Source: Microbulbifer sp. VAAF005 (GTDB taxonomy: Bacteria > Pseudomonadota > Gammaproteobacteria > Pseudomonadales > Cellvibrionaceae). Taken from it: 64,000 nucleotides of DNA. The DNA lies in the NCBI RefSeq assembly GCF_030012985.1, contig NZ_CP120233.1:2951501-3015500 (forward strand), in the 5' to 3' direction. Made by a program: the position numbers and the translations under genes. Position 1 is the first letter of the stretch. Every line of letters begins with the position of its first letter. The notes below the pieces were generated by a model. It was not told where the DNA came from, searched no databases, and saw only the letters and a program-made list of their open reading frames with translations. Positions 1-10,186 of this stretch are shown here, piece after piece.

Positions 1-360
1 ATATTGCATATCTACTCCCAAAATATGAACGTATAACTATTACCCACTTCTTTAGTAATAATGCAAGTTTTCCCTAAATTCCTGGTTAAGATTCGAAGAG
101 TTAGCACACGTAGTTAGATCACAAATTGGTTACTTGTGAAAGCAAATTTCGTGTGCTAATACCGATAACGCTCTGTTAATTTTTGTCAATTACATATTCA
201 CCTTATCTTTATACTTGCCATGCACCCCTTGTTTTGCGTATTTTATCGCAAAGAGAGGTTTCATCATTGCTGGGTAAGATCTTATCAAGTTTACACATAG
301 TAAACCGATCCGCATGGAAACTAGAGATCAATGGTCTGAAAACAATAAGCAGTCGTACAT
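1..360. other. Non-coding leader, left edge of window
   Basis: AT-rich stretch upstream of the adaptor gene. The only open frames here are short, lack a ribosome-binding site and resemble no family I know. It presumably carries the promoter of the export genes, but I see no convincing -35/-10 pair or palindrome. Confidence 0.4.
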
Positions 361-1626
361 ATGGATGAAGTAATACAGAGACGCAAGCTACCCTTAAAAA
401 AAGCAACAATAGTAATAGGGGCTCTGATACTTGTAGCTCTGATAGTTGTCTCAATATCAGGTAACCCGGCCTCAATTGAGGTAGATACTAAAAGACTCGT
501 TATTTCTCAAGTCGAAGAAAAGATATTTAGCGAGTATATCCCAGTAATTGGTACGGTTACGCCTCAAACAACTGTCTATTTAGATCTACAAGAAGGCGGT
601 ATCGTCAAGGAAATATATATTCAGGGGGGGACACTGGTTCAAAAAGGAGATGTTATTCTCCAGCTTGCTAATGCTAGTGCGCAAAAATCAAATGTTGACT
701 CCGAATCGCAAGCTCTAAGAACACTTAATGACCTAAGAACTCAGAAAATTAACTTAACCCAACAGTACTTGCAGAGTAAGGAAAATCTTTTAGATCTAAA
801 TAAGCAACTACTTGATGCTCAAAGGCTATTTTCAAAGTTAACTAAGCTTTACGAAAATGATGGGGCTAATATCACACAAAATGAATATGAAGAAGCCCGT
901 GATATGGTTTTATATCTCAAAAAGAAAATTGAGTTAAAAGAAGAACGCATCAAACAAGAGAATACTTTAAGATTACAACAAGAAGAACAAATTGATGATT
1001 CTATTAAAAGGTCAAATAGAAGTTTAATTATTCTTTCGGATATTATGAACAGCTTGGAGGTAAGAGCACCTATAAGTGGGCAATTGTCATCCATGAATGC
1101 AGAAATCGGGCAGAGCTTTAATCGTGGGCAGCGTGTCGGACAGGTGGATAAGTTAGACCACTTTAAAGTGCGTGTAAAAATTGACCAGTACTATATATCC
1201 CGGGTATCAGAAAACCAAAGTGGTCATTTTAAATTTAACGGTAAAAATCACGAAGTTATTTTAAGTAAAATATATCCAGAGGTTATTGATAATCAGTTTA
1301 TTGCTGATATGGACTTCATCGATGGCTTTCCTATTGGAATTAAACGAGGTCAAACACTCAGTATAGATTTAGAGCTTGGAAATGCATCTACCACAAAGAC
1401 TTTAAAAAAAGGTGGGTTCTATCGCTATACAAGTGGAAAATGGGTATATCGGGTATTAGAAGATGGCTCTGGAGCAAAAAAAGTAAAAATCACACCAGGG
1501 CGTCAAAACCCTCAAACATTTGAAATTCTTAATGGTTTAAGTGCTGGTGACAAAATCATAACCACTAATTATGAAGATTTTGGCGATGCAGACGAAATAA
1601 CGTTCAAGTCACCAATTCAAGGATAA
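361..1626 (+). CDS. HlyD/MacA-family periplasmic adaptor (membrane fusion protein)
   Basis: The 421-aa protein has a short basic N-terminus, one membrane anchor at about residues 15-33 (IVIGALILVALIVVSISG), and then a biotinyl-lipoyl half motif (EGGIVKEIYIQGGTLVQKGD, about residues 78-97). A long coiled-coil hairpin spans about 110-230. The second lipoyl half follows (VRAPISGQLSSM), then beta-barrel and membrane-proximal segments. This is the plan of adaptors that link an inner-membrane ABC pump to an outer-membrane channel. The ATPase and permease genes follow on the same strand after a 462-bp gap, so it probably belongs to that tripartite exporter, serving the NRPS island. No outer-membrane TolC-like gene is visible. 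The start codon lacks a strong Shine-Dalgarno sequence. Confidence 0.85.
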   Translation: MDEVIQRRKLPLKKATIVIGALILVALIVVSISGNPASIEVDTKRLVISQVEEKIFSEYIPVIGTVTPQTTVYLDLQEGGIVKEIYIQGGTLVQKGDVILQLANASAQKSNVDSESQALRTLNDLRTQKINLTQQYLQSKENLLDLNKQLLDAQRLFSKLTKLYENDGANITQNEYEEARDMVLYLKKKIELKEERIKQENTLRLQQEEQIDDSIKRSNRSLIILSDIMNSLEVRAPISGQLSSMNAEIGQSFNRGQRVGQVDKLDHFKVRVKIDQYYISRVSENQSGHFKFNGKNHEVILSKIYPEVIDNQFIADMDFIDGFPIGIKRGQTLSIDLELGNASTTKTLKKGGFYRYTSGKWVYRVLEDGSGAKKVKITPGRQNPQTFEILNGLSAGDKIITTNYEDFGDADEITFKSPIQG

Positions 1627-2088
1627 ATTACTTTATAGCAAGTGCCAGGGAGTTAGCTCTGGCATAGCTGTTACTTCTGACAAATAAATTATGCTCAATG
1701 GGAAAGTTCACAAACTGAAGTGGGTTGGTAACTTGGATCAAGCACAAACAAATTCGATAAATTATTATAGCAGCTAAAAATGATTTAACAGCGCCATTAA
1801 AAGTATAGCGGTTATATTTAACTTTAAATATAAGTTTTACTGTTAAGGCCCTAAATATTAACACAAAAAAGGTATTGGCAATGCGAAATAATACTATAAA
1901 CATGCTGGAAAGAATTCACTTTGAAGTTGCGGATATATGCCTAATTAAAAACACCATTATTCAGATTCAATACCATCTATAAAGGTTAATTTTGGTATAC
2001 CCTCAAGTAAAATTTTATGAATATGAAGTTGTAAACTTCTAACAAAAAATATTTAAATAAATAAATTAGGCGAAACTAAGGCAGGCAA
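1627..2088. other. 462-bp intergenic region
   Basis: AT-rich gap between adaptor and ATPase genes. A 91-codon minus-strand frame (1628-1903) is present but has no recognisable domain or ribosome-binding site, so I do not call it. An AAGGCAGG-like site just before 2089 serves the next gene. Confidence 0.4.
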
Positions 2089-2796
2089 ATGACGAATTCA
2101 CCAGTTATCCTTATCGACAATCTAAAAAAAATATTTCTTACAGAGGAAGTAAAAACGACTGCCCTGAACGGAGTTAGCTTAGAAGTTCAAAAAGGGGAAT
2201 TTGTAGCCCTTATGGGCCCATCTGGATGTGGGAAATCCACTCTGATGAACATATTAGGACTTATCGATAATCCTAATTCTGGTAGCTACAAGTTTCTAAA
2301 TGAGGAAGTCGGAAAATATAATGAAAGGCAGCGGGTTCGTTTGAGGAAAGAAAACATAGGCTTTGTTTTTCAAAGCTTTAACCTTATCGATGAACTAACT
2401 GTATATGAGAACGTAGAACTACCATTGCTGTATAACAAAGTACCAAGCTCAGAAAGAAAAGCAAAGGTAGAAGCAGTTATAGCAAAAATGGATATGACTC
2501 ATCGTATTCACCACTTCCCGATGCAGCTATCTGGCGGTCAACAGCAGCGGGTTGCCGTTGCTCGTGCACTTGTCCACTCTCCGGACATAATTCTGGCTGA
2601 CGAACCTACTGGTAACTTAGACTCAGTCCATGGCGAAGAAGTTATGAAAATATTTCAGCAACTTAACTCTGAAGGGACGACTATCGTAATGGTTACCCAC
2701 TCAGTGAAAGATGCTACCTATGCCCATCGGGTTATTCGCCTTCTCGATGGGAAAGTCACAGAAGAGGAGATAGCTGAGGTATCACTAAATGTTTAA
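2089..2796 (+). CDS. ABC transporter ATP-binding protein, MacB/LolD type
   Basis: The 235-aa nucleotide-binding subunit has Walker A (GPSGCGKST, about residues 43-51), a Q-loop (FQSFNLIDELTVYENV), ABC signature LSGGQQQRVAVARAL, Walker B (IILADEPTGNLD) and a switch His (MVTHS). The LolD/MacB/FtsE group is identified by the GNLD extension and by the FtsX-type permease that starts 8 bp inside this gene. It powers the mechanotransmission-type pump formed with the neighbouring adaptor and permease. Overlap with the next gene implies translational coupling. Substrate is unknown; location in an NRPS island suggests export of the peptide product or self-protection. Confidence 0.92.
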   Translation: MTNSPVILIDNLKKIFLTEEVKTTALNGVSLEVQKGEFVALMGPSGCGKSTLMNILGLIDNPNSGSYKFLNEEVGKYNERQRVRLRKENIGFVFQSFNLIDELTVYENVELPLLYNKVPSSERKAKVEAVIAKMDMTHRIHHFPMQLSGGQQQRVAVARALVHSPDIILADEPTGNLDSVHGEEVMKIFQQLNSEGTTIVMVTHSVKDATYAHRVIRLLDGKVTEEEIAEVSLNV

Positions 2797-5218
2797 GAAT
2801 TACCTACTAGTCGCATTACGAGGCCTGTCTCGCGAAAAAGTATATGCCGGTATAAACCTCATAAGTTTATCTTTGGCTGTTGGCTGCTGCTTAATATTAT
2901 CTCTCTATATCCGTAGCGAACTCACATATGACAGGCACCATGAAAATCACAATAGTATTTACCGCGTTACAAATGAAATTTTCAACCGAGGAAAAGGTGA
3001 ACGATTTTCCATCACTTCTCAAGCGCTGGGGCCATTACTAGTAAAGGAATACCCAGATATAGGTGAATATGTTCGCTTTAAATCAATGGGCAAAACTCTT
3101 CTAAAAACTGAAGATAATGAGGCATTTTGGCAAGACGTCATAATGGCAGACCCAAACGTATTTGATGTGTTTACTCATGAAATAATATATGGAAATACAG
3201 AAGATGCATTATTAGACCCATATGCAATTATTATTAGTCAAAGGACATCTGACTTCTATTTTGGTAATGAAAACCCTGTTGGTAAAACTCTGTATACAGA
3301 TACAGGGAGCTATCAGATAAAAGCCGTTTTCCGTAATCTTCCAGATAATACTCATTTAAAGTATGACATAGTTATGTCTACTAAACTCCTCGATAACCTG
3401 GGGCAAGGTGATGCAACACTTACACCTAGGCGGCTATTTTACATTGGATTCATGACATACTTTCATCTGGCAGATACATACTCTGAATCAGATTTACAAC
3501 GAATTCTCGCAGAATTTAATGAAAAAATCATGACTGAACCAGGTAGAGAGTTTGAACTAACCATAGACTTTCATACTCAGCCCTTACTAGATGTTTATTT
3601 TTCTAGTGGTTGGCAAGGTGGCCCTCCGAGTGGAAATATATTTTTTATTTACGGATTTATTGCTGTAGCAATATTTATTCTATTGGTAGCCTGTATTAAT
3701 TATACAAACCTAGCAACAGCCAGAGCTACGAAACGAGCTAAAGAAGTCGGTGTACGTAAAGTTCTAGGCGCAGAGAAATTTCAGTTAATTTGTCAATTTT
3801 TAGGTGAGTCAATTGTATATACAATTTTGGCATTTATAATAGGTATCATTGGAGTAAAACTTGCTGAAACTTATACACCATTAGTCTACTTGCTTGATAA
3901 GCTTAGTCTTGTTGACTTCTCAGAAGACAAGTTATTTCTATGCGCTCTCTTTTTTGGAGTTAGCATTGTCGGTATAATAGCCGGAGTTTATCCAGCTTTC
4001 TACTTATCATCTATACCTCCAGTTGCATCACTTACAGCAAATAAAAAAGCATCTGCTAATCGAATAAGTATTCGACAGGTATTAATCTTTATTCAATTCT
4101 TTGTATCAATCAGTGTTGTAGCTTGTACATTGATTATGGGGCAGCAAATGCATTATGCAGCTAATAAATCCCTAGGATACCAACAAGAAAATAAGCTCGC
4201 TATTCAACTATATGGTGCGGAGGCAATCCAAAAAATCCCACTTATAAAAAATGAACTTATGGCAGATCCAAATATTCTCGGCGTCGCTGAAACTTCATTT
4301 GTTCCAGGTAGCGGAGCGAGAATTAGTCTTATGAAAATTGAAAACAATGAAGGGGAATTTGAGAAAGTTGGCCTCTTTCACATGACTGTTGGAGATGAGT
4401 TTGTCGATGTAATGGGGTTGGATATTATTAAGGGGCGAGGGTTCTCTAAAGGACAGTCTTCCAATGAGCAAGGTGCAGTACTGGTCAATGAGACATTGGT
4501 CAAAACTCTTGGCTGGGATAATCCATTAGGAAAACGAGTCGAGATGTTCAATGCTACAGTTATAGGAGTGGTACGTGACTTTCATGTAGGTTCATTACAT
4601 GACCCTATTCCATCCCTTATTCTACGTCCGTTTAATATTGTTGATTATTCAAGCTTGTCTAGCTCCCAATTAAGCATGATGAATAGAACTCTGGCTATAA
4701 GTATTAAAAATACTAATGTTAGAGATACTATTGATAAAGTTGAGAGCGTAGTATCACAGTTTGACCAAGAACATCCATTTGAATTCAAATTTTACGACAA
4801 TCTTCTTCAGGAACTATATGCCGATGAGAGCAATTTAATGAGCTTAATCGGTATGTTTGCCGCAATTTGTATATTCATTTCATGTCTGGGTTTATTTGGT
4901 TTATCAGCATTCACAACGGAACAAAGAACCAAAGAGATTGGAGTTCGAAAGGTTCTTGGTGCATCAACGTATCAAATAATTTATATGCTAGTCAAACCGC
5001 AAATGATTTTAGTAATAATCGCTTCATTTGCTGCCTCTCTCACTTCTTATTGGATAATGAATGATTGGCTTAATACATTTGCTTACAGGGCAGATATTGA
5101 GATTTGGATCTTTATCCTAGCCACCCTCATTGTTGCAACAGTTGCATTTATAACGGTGGTATTACAATCCGCAAGTACTGCAAATGCTAATCCAGTAAAA
5201 TCTTTAAGATATGAGTAA
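2789..5218 (+). CDS. ABC transporter permease with two FtsX domains
   Basis: The 809-aa permease has a MacB-type periplasmic domain after the first membrane segment (about residues 15-45). Two FtsX cores follow: residues about 285-410, ending in TKRAKEVGVRKVLGA, and about 680-800, containing TEQRTKEIGVRKVLGA. The repeated EVGVRKVLGA/EIGVRKVLGA motif shows internal duplication, so one chain carries what MacB or LolCE supply as two. Such about 800-aa permeases are common in Bacteroidetes and occur in gammaproteobacterial biosynthetic islands. The start overlaps the ATPase gene by 8 bp. Function is inferred as the membrane partner of the upstream adaptor and ATPase. Confidence 0.9.
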   Translation: MFKNYLLVALRGLSREKVYAGINLISLSLAVGCCLILSLYIRSELTYDRHHENHNSIYRVTNEIFNRGKGERFSITSQALGPLLVKEYPDIGEYVRFKSMGKTLLKTEDNEAFWQDVIMADPNVFDVFTHEIIYGNTEDALLDPYAIIISQRTSDFYFGNENPVGKTLYTDTGSYQIKAVFRNLPDNTHLKYDIVMSTKLLDNLGQGDATLTPRRLFYIGFMTYFHLADTYSESDLQRILAEFNEKIMTEPGREFELTIDFHTQPLLDVYFSSGWQGGPPSGNIFFIYGFIAVAIFILLVACINYTNLATARATKRAKEVGVRKVLGAEKFQLICQFLGESIVYTILAFIIGIIGVKLAETYTPLVYLLDKLSLVDFSEDKLFLCALFFGVSIVGIIAGVYPAFYLSSIPPVASLTANKKASANRISIRQVLIFIQFFVSISVVACTLIMGQQMHYAANKSLGYQQENKLAIQLYGAEAIQKIPLIKNELMADPNILGVAETSFVPGSGARISLMKIENNEGEFEKVGLFHMTVGDEFVDVMGLDIIKGRGFSKGQSSNEQGAVLVNETLVKTLGWDNPLGKRVEMFNATVIGVVRDFHVGSLHDPIPSLILRPFNIVDYSSLSSSQLSMMNRTLAISIKNTNVRDTIDKVESVVSQFDQEHPFEFKFYDNLLQELYADESNLMSLIGMFAAICIFISCLGLFGLSAFTTEQRTKEIGVRKVLGASTYQIIYMLVKPQMILVIIASFAASLTSYWIMNDWLNTFAYRADIEIWIFILATLIVATVAFITVVLQSASTANANPVKSLRYE

Positions 5219-5268
5219 TATTGATTTCTAAATGTAAATCATTTTACCTTTTGAACCATATACTTGAA

Positions 5269-5299
5269 CCCGCTCTATAAATTGGAGCGGGATTGTTTT
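5269..5299 (+). terminator. Rho-independent terminator after permease gene
   Basis: Perfect 7-bp stem CCCGCTC / GAGCGGG with a 9-nt loop, followed by ATTGTTTT, 50 bp past the permease stop. It separates the exporter transcript from the glycosyltransferase gene. Confidence 0.75.
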
Positions 5300-5353
5300 A
5301 ACTCAAGTGGATAATGCTTCTTGTGGATATAAACTCAATTTGGAGTATAGCCT

Positions 5354-6433
5354 ATGACTAACTATTTAGTGTCGGTAGTCTTACCTTATAGTAATAATAA
5401 ATGTAGCTTGTTAAGTACTTTAGAATCACTTCAGAATCAGAGTTTGTGTTCTTTCGATTATGAAATAATTGTAGTAGATGATGGGTGTCAAGACGACAAT
5501 ATAGAGCAATTGATTTATACAAAGATCCCTGATGCCAAGATTAATTATTATAGTTATTCTGACAAAAAGGGAGCTGCTTACGCGCGAAATTTTGGATGGA
5601 AAAAATCTACAGGACAAATAGTTATTTTTTTGGACTCAGATCAAATCGTTAAATATAATTTTGTAGAACAGCATTTAACTTTTTTTGATGCAATACCAAG
5701 TAGTGAATCTATAATTCAAATAGGTTTTAGAAATGAGGTTGATATAAATACTCATGCCGGTGATAAAAAAATTTATAATAAAGTGACCCATAAAGATCCA
5801 AGGTTTTCCATATTTGAATGGTATTCTGAAAATATGCAAATGCTTTTAGGAGCATGGCACCTTTGTTTTTCACATAATATCTCTATCAGGCGAGAAGATC
5901 TTGAAAAATATGGTGGATTTGACGAGGACATTTTTTCTGGGTGGGGCTTAGAGGATAGTGAGTTCGCATATAACCTATCAAAAAATGGCGTTAAAATTGC
6001 GTACAACCCTAATATATTAGTGTATCATCTTAGCCATCCTGTAAGCTGGAATTCCGACAGCGGCTACAAAGCTTGGAACAATAATTTACAAGCTTTTATT
6101 GAAAAACATCCAGATTATCCTGTAATAGCTCAATCAATATTTAGTGAATTTTTTAATCCTGAAAAAAGGCGACATCACATACAAAAAGGTGATGATAGGC
6201 CATGGATTTCTTGCTATCGCAAATTTGAGGAAGTAATTAGGACATTTTTTGGATACAGGAAGTATAACAAAGAAATAGTTATGAAGAACCCAAGATGGAA
6301 CGATATAATCCAAAAATTAAATCAATTTCCCGATAAAGATATAACAGTTCTAGTGCCAAAAGGGGACATAGAGCTAATAGCTAAAATTCAACTATCTAAA
6401 GTCACTGAGCGAATTGCACTCTTCACATACTAA
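5354..6433 (+). CDS. Family 2 glycosyltransferase with galactosyltransferase-type C-terminus
   Basis: The 359-aa protein has a GT-A fold: N-terminal SVVLPYSNNK strand, nucleotide-sugar Asp in EIIVVDDGCQD, and DXD-type FLDSDQ at about residue 97. A C-terminal acceptor segment GGFDEDIFSGWGLEDSEFAY resembles the conserved part of beta-galactosyl and chondroitin-type transferases. It would transfer a sugar from an NDP-sugar in the cytoplasm. GGAG sits 8 bp before the ATG. Codons are AT-rich like the rest of the island. It may glycosylate the NRPS product or a surface glycan; the sequence does not decide between them. Confidence 0.85.
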   Translation: MTNYLVSVVLPYSNNKCSLLSTLESLQNQSLCSFDYEIIVVDDGCQDDNIEQLIYTKIPDAKINYYSYSDKKGAAYARNFGWKKSTGQIVIFLDSDQIVKYNFVEQHLTFFDAIPSSESIIQIGFRNEVDINTHAGDKKIYNKVTHKDPRFSIFEWYSENMQMLLGAWHLCFSHNISIRREDLEKYGGFDEDIFSGWGLEDSEFAYNLSKNGVKIAYNPNILVYHLSHPVSWNSDSGYKAWNNNLQAFIEKHPDYPVIAQSIFSEFFNPEKRRHHIQKGDDRPWISCYRKFEEVIRTFFGYRKYNKEIVMKNPRWNDIIQKLNQFPDKDITVLVPKGDIELIAKIQLSKVTERIALFTY

Positions 6434-6756
6434 TTTAGTTTAAAAAATAAATATTTACAATCCAGCAACGCCTTTTCGGTGCCTATGTCTACATCTATCA
6501 ACTTTAATTTACCTCACATCAACACTATTACTAAGAATTTAAGTGTGTGAAGTACATCTATTCCAATTATCCCAATAGATATTTGATAGTTTGAGGTAGG
6601 TAAGACAATATCAGCCAGATATCACACACAGTCTAAAATTTAAGTAGAACTCGTAAATAGGATCATACCCAAAACGGCTCTTAGATTTGTCACCTTGATT
6701 ATAATGGCTACCCAAATTTTCAAGGTGACTTCCTAAAAATAGCTGGATTCACTCTA
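6434..6756. other. Convergent intergenic region with inverted repeat
   Basis: Gap between the convergent glycosyltransferase and ABC exporter genes. The only structure I see is a perfect 10-bp inverted repeat GTCACCTTGA (6689-6698) / TCAAGGTGAC (6720-6729) with a 21-bp spacer. It may be a shared transcript end, though there is no long T-run, or the ends of a small mobile remnant. Confidence 0.5.
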
Positions 6757-8580
6757 TCAAGCTTTTTCTAAAGTAGTAGTATGTCCTTTAGACTGATGTA
6801 ACCAAAATCGCGAATAGACACCACCCATCTCTATAAGGGATGAGTGGGGGCCTTGCTCAACGATAGTACCATTTTCAATCACAACTAACCTATCGAGCTT
6901 TGATAAAGTTGATAGCCTATGCGCAATGACAATTACTGTACGTCCTGTCATCAATTCATCTAGATTCTGTTGGATCGAATTCTCAGCTTCTGAATCTAGT
7001 GCAGACGTGGCTTCATCCAATATTAATATAGGTGAATTCTTCAAGAACGCTCGTGCTATTGAGAGTCTCTGCCGTTGCCCCCCACTAAGGGTAACCCCAC
7101 GTTCACCTACATGCGCTTCATATCCTCGTCTACCCTGGGAGTCCTCCAGAGATAAAATGAAATCATGTGCAAAAGCTCGTTTTGCTGCTTTAATTATATC
7201 CGAATCTGATGAATTGGGACTTCCGTATCGTAAGTTTTCCCAGATAGATCGATTCATTAGAGAGACGTCCTGGCTCACTACAGCAATATTTTTTCGTAAA
7301 CTATCTTGACTGACGGTGCTTATATCTTGGCTATCAATCAGAATTCTACCACCCTGAATGTCATACAACCTAAGAAGTAACTTAATAAGTGTTGATTTCC
7401 CGGCTCCCGAGGGACCTACAATTCCCAATCTCTCACCCGCATTAATCTCTAAATTTAGGTTCCGTATTACAGTATTACTATTATCATATCCAAAACTAAT
7501 ATTGCTGAATTCAATTGATCCGTAGGATAGATTTAGTGGCTGAGCTGAAGATTTATCCTGGACATCCTTTCGCTTCGTGAATGTAGTAATGCCGTCCTTA
7601 ATCATCCCGAAGTTTTCAAAAAGGGACGAAGTTTCCCACATTATCCAATGGGAGATGCCGTTCATTTTTAAAACTAGAGCACCTGCAGCCGCTATAGCGC
7701 CTGTGGTTATAGCGCCTTTTGACCAAAGAAGAATACAAAGAAAACCTACACTCAAAATAAGGAACGTACTCAAAATCCATACACGGCTAGTAACTCCGGT
7801 TGCCAATCTACTGTTCTTATAGCTTGAGGTGAGGAGTAATGACATCGCGTTTCTAGCATAGTTTCTCTCTAACTCAGCACTAGAAAATAGTTTTACCGTC
7901 TCAATGTTTGAGTAGGTATCAACAAGTCTTCCAACTAAACATGAATTAGCGTCCGCCCTTTCTTTTGCGGCTAGAGCCAATGTTGGTAAAGCCCTGTAGA
8001 GTATGAAAAAGTATGCCAGTAGCCATATCAAGAAGGGAACAACTAAATATAGGTTTAGGGCTGCAACTAAGCCAAGCGAACTAACTAGGTAAATACAAAC
8101 ATACAGGACACCGCAAATCATTTTCCTTGTGGCTTCTTGCATAGCAAATGCAGTCTGCATTAACTTTGTTGCTAGCCTTCCGGACAATTCATTATTGTAA
8201 TAATTCAAGCTATGTGTGAGTAATTGGCGGTGCAGAGACCAGCGAATACTCATAGGAAAATTTGTTAATATGGTTTGATTTATAAACAGTGTTTGTAGAA
8301 TTGATAGTGCAGGTAGTGCAACTAAAGTACAACCTGCCCAGATTAGAACATTATCTTCTGTGAATGAGAATGCTGTTTCCGGGGTGTGATCATCCAACCA
8401 GTCAACAACTCCACCAACTAGACCATAAAGAGACACTTCTAAAATCGCGATAGTAGCGGTCAAAACTGCGGCGACTAGGATATATTTCTCTACCCCTAGT
8501 GTAATATCTGAAAAATTTAACAAATTGATTAGATGGTGTGTCTTCTGGCCAGTTCGGAAATGATGCGAGTAAACGTTCAA
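6757..8580 (-). CDS. MsbA-type ABC exporter (fused membrane and ATPase domains)
   Basis: The 607-aa half-transporter has a six-helix exporter domain (about residues 30-340) followed by an ATPase domain with Walker A GPSGAGKST, signature LSGGQRQRLSIARA, Walker B ILILDEATSALDSEA and H-loop VIVIAHRLST. There is no C39 peptidase domain, so it is not a leader-cleaving bacteriocin exporter. It is the only minus-strand gene in the NRPS island and may export the product or a lipid-linked intermediate. The in-frame start is a TTG at 8580 without a good ribosome site. An ATG at 8593 lies one T out of frame across a T6 run, so the N-terminus is uncertain. Confidence 0.88.
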   Translation of the reverse strand: MNVYSHHFRTGQKTHHLINLLNFSDITLGVEKYILVAAVLTATIAILEVSLYGLVGGVVDWLDDHTPETAFSFTEDNVLIWAGCTLVALPALSILQTLFINQTILTNFPMSIRWSLHRQLLTHSLNYYNNELSGRLATKLMQTAFAMQEATRKMICGVLYVCIYLVSSLGLVAALNLYLVVPFLIWLLAYFFILYRALPTLALAAKERADANSCLVGRLVDTYSNIETVKLFSSAELERNYARNAMSLLLTSSYKNSRLATGVTSRVWILSTFLILSVGFLCILLWSKGAITTGAIAAAGALVLKMNGISHWIMWETSSLFENFGMIKDGITTFTKRKDVQDKSSAQPLNLSYGSIEFSNISFGYDNSNTVIRNLNLEINAGERLGIVGPSGAGKSTLIKLLLRLYDIQGGRILIDSQDISTVSQDSLRKNIAVVSQDVSLMNRSIWENLRYGSPNSSDSDIIKAAKRAFAHDFILSLEDSQGRRGYEAHVGERGVTLSGGQRQRLSIARAFLKNSPILILDEATSALDSEAENSIQQNLDELMTGRTVIVIAHRLSTLSKLDRLVVIENGTIVEQGPHSSLIEMGGVYSRFWLHQSKGHTTTLEKA

Positions 8581-8865
8581 AAAAGAAATACATTCTTTAG
8601 TCCCAGAGAATTTATGTTATGGAACAACTATGGAAAGGCTGTGCTTAGTTCAACACCTTTCGGCGCTATGCTCAACACAAGACAGTCTAACTTTAGTGCT
8701 TCTATAAATTTCAAGCAAATAGTGTGGATAGATGCAATCTGTATTTTGGAACGTAAGTGCGAAAATTTTTGTGAAGTGTATCTTGCTTAAAATTCCAGAA
8801 GAAATGAGCATACTAAATAATTGCTTCCAGCCGCACAAAAGTTTCTGGAAATCAGGGAGATCTTA

Positions 8866-9858
8866 GTGAAATATCTACCAGTCATATCTGTAATTATTCC
8901 TGTTTACAATAAAGAAAAAACTATAGAACGCACATTAATTTCTGTTTTTCGTCAAGAATATCGATCAATCCAGGTGGTAATCATTGATGATGGCAGCACT
9001 GACGATAGCACCATAGTTATTCAAAATCTGCAGAAAGAACACCATGCAATTGAGTTTATTAGACAAGAGAATACAGGTCCGGGACATGCACGCAATGTTG
9101 GACTAGATCGTGCCACCGGTGATTATGTTGTTTTTTTAGATGCTGATGATGAATGGGAACCTGACTTTCTCACTCATGCAGTCAATACTTTCCAAGAACA
9201 TAAAGATATTAATGTCTACGCTGCCTCGCACTACCGAACATCTAGCGGTCAAAAAAAGTCTTATAGTGAATTTTTTAGTGAGTTTGGAGTACCAAGAGGA
9301 AAGTTTAAGGTAACTTCATCTATGTCTGTATATTCACTGCTAGGATTAGTTTGGTTTTTCCATTCAAGTATGATTGTATCAAAAATTTCAACAATAAAGA
9401 GATACGGTGGATTCTACGATCACAATAAATCCGTTTTTGGGGAAGATTCATACTTGTGGATACAAGTTCTGCTTAATGAGACTGGATTTTGCGAACTTGA
9501 ACCTTTAGGTTGGTATCATACAGAAGATTCTTCTCTTTGTGGAGCGGGACCAGGGCTTGAAAAGGCTGCATTTCTTAGATTTCCGGAAAGATTAAGGGAA
9601 ACCTGCCCAGAGTCCATGAAAGATCTACTTGAGAAACTTCTTGGTGTATTTAATCTGTTATATATGCTGTCTTCACTAGGTAAGACGCGAAATAAAATTC
9701 AATCAGCTCTCAGTAGCTATCCTGGACTAAAATCCCTAAATGATGGTAAGAAATTTGAGTCTACAATCAGAAAAATAGATAGTCAGCTACTTGAATTGTC
9801 AGACCAATTAGAAGTGATAAATTTTACACGTGGCCCCAAGCTTAATGGGCCGTGGTGA
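8866..9858 (+). CDS. Family 2 glycosyltransferase
   Basis: GT-A enzyme of about 330 aa: SVIIPVYNKEKTIERTL at the N-terminus, QVVIIDDGSTDDS nucleotide-binding strand, NTGPGHARNVGLDRA and the metal-binding FLDADDEW. I chose the GTG at 8866 because AGGGAGA lies 5 bp upstream; the frame also opens at a TTG at 8821 with no such site. The gene is divergent from the ABC exporter. It differs from the first glycosyltransferase in lacking the galactosyltransferase-type C-terminus, so the two probably add different sugars or use different acceptors. The acceptor is unknown. Confidence 0.86.
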   Translation: MKYLPVISVIIPVYNKEKTIERTLISVFRQEYRSIQVVIIDDGSTDDSTIVIQNLQKEHHAIEFIRQENTGPGHARNVGLDRATGDYVVFLDADDEWEPDFLTHAVNTFQEHKDINVYAASHYRTSSGQKKSYSEFFSEFGVPRGKFKVTSSMSVYSLLGLVWFFHSSMIVSKISTIKRYGGFYDHNKSVFGEDSYLWIQVLLNETGFCELEPLGWYHTEDSSLCGAGPGLEKAAFLRFPERLRETCPESMKDLLEKLLGVFNLLYMLSSLGKTRNKIQSALSSYPGLKSLNDGKKFESTIRKIDSQLLELSDQLEVINFTRGPKLNGPW

Positions 9859-10186
9859 AAGATTCAAACTATATGTTCTTTATTTATCTATTTATAGATA
9901 GTGATAGCTATTTGATTTGGGATAGAATCAATGGAAATTTCGAAATTGAGCATTATTTATAATATAAAATATTAAGAATTTGATTCTTTTGATAAAAATT
10001 AACTTAGCAAGATCAATTTTAGAAATTAAATCTAAAAATATAAAATTTTTCGGTTTAGTGAAAAATTATCACTTTGTTACCAAAGAGACTAAGAAATAAA
10101 GTATAAATGTAAAGGGTTTTCACGGTACTTATATCCAAGGAATAATTTTTTAGTTTAACTCCGACCTGTCAAAGAAAGGAACAAAG
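9859..10186. other. 328-bp AT-rich intergenic region
   Basis: Very AT-rich, with no open frame of note. It probably carries a promoter for the GNAT-DUF6271-NRPS run that starts at 10187. I see no clear operator or riboswitch-like structure. Confidence 0.4.

Noticed and set aside
1628..1903. 91-codon minus-strand frame between adaptor and ATPase genes
   Set aside because: Hydrophobic but with no ribosome site or family, and AT-rich sequence gives such frames by chance.
6757..8580. Bacteriocin exporter with leader peptidase
   Set aside because: No C39 domain at the N-terminus and no small precursor peptide genes nearby.
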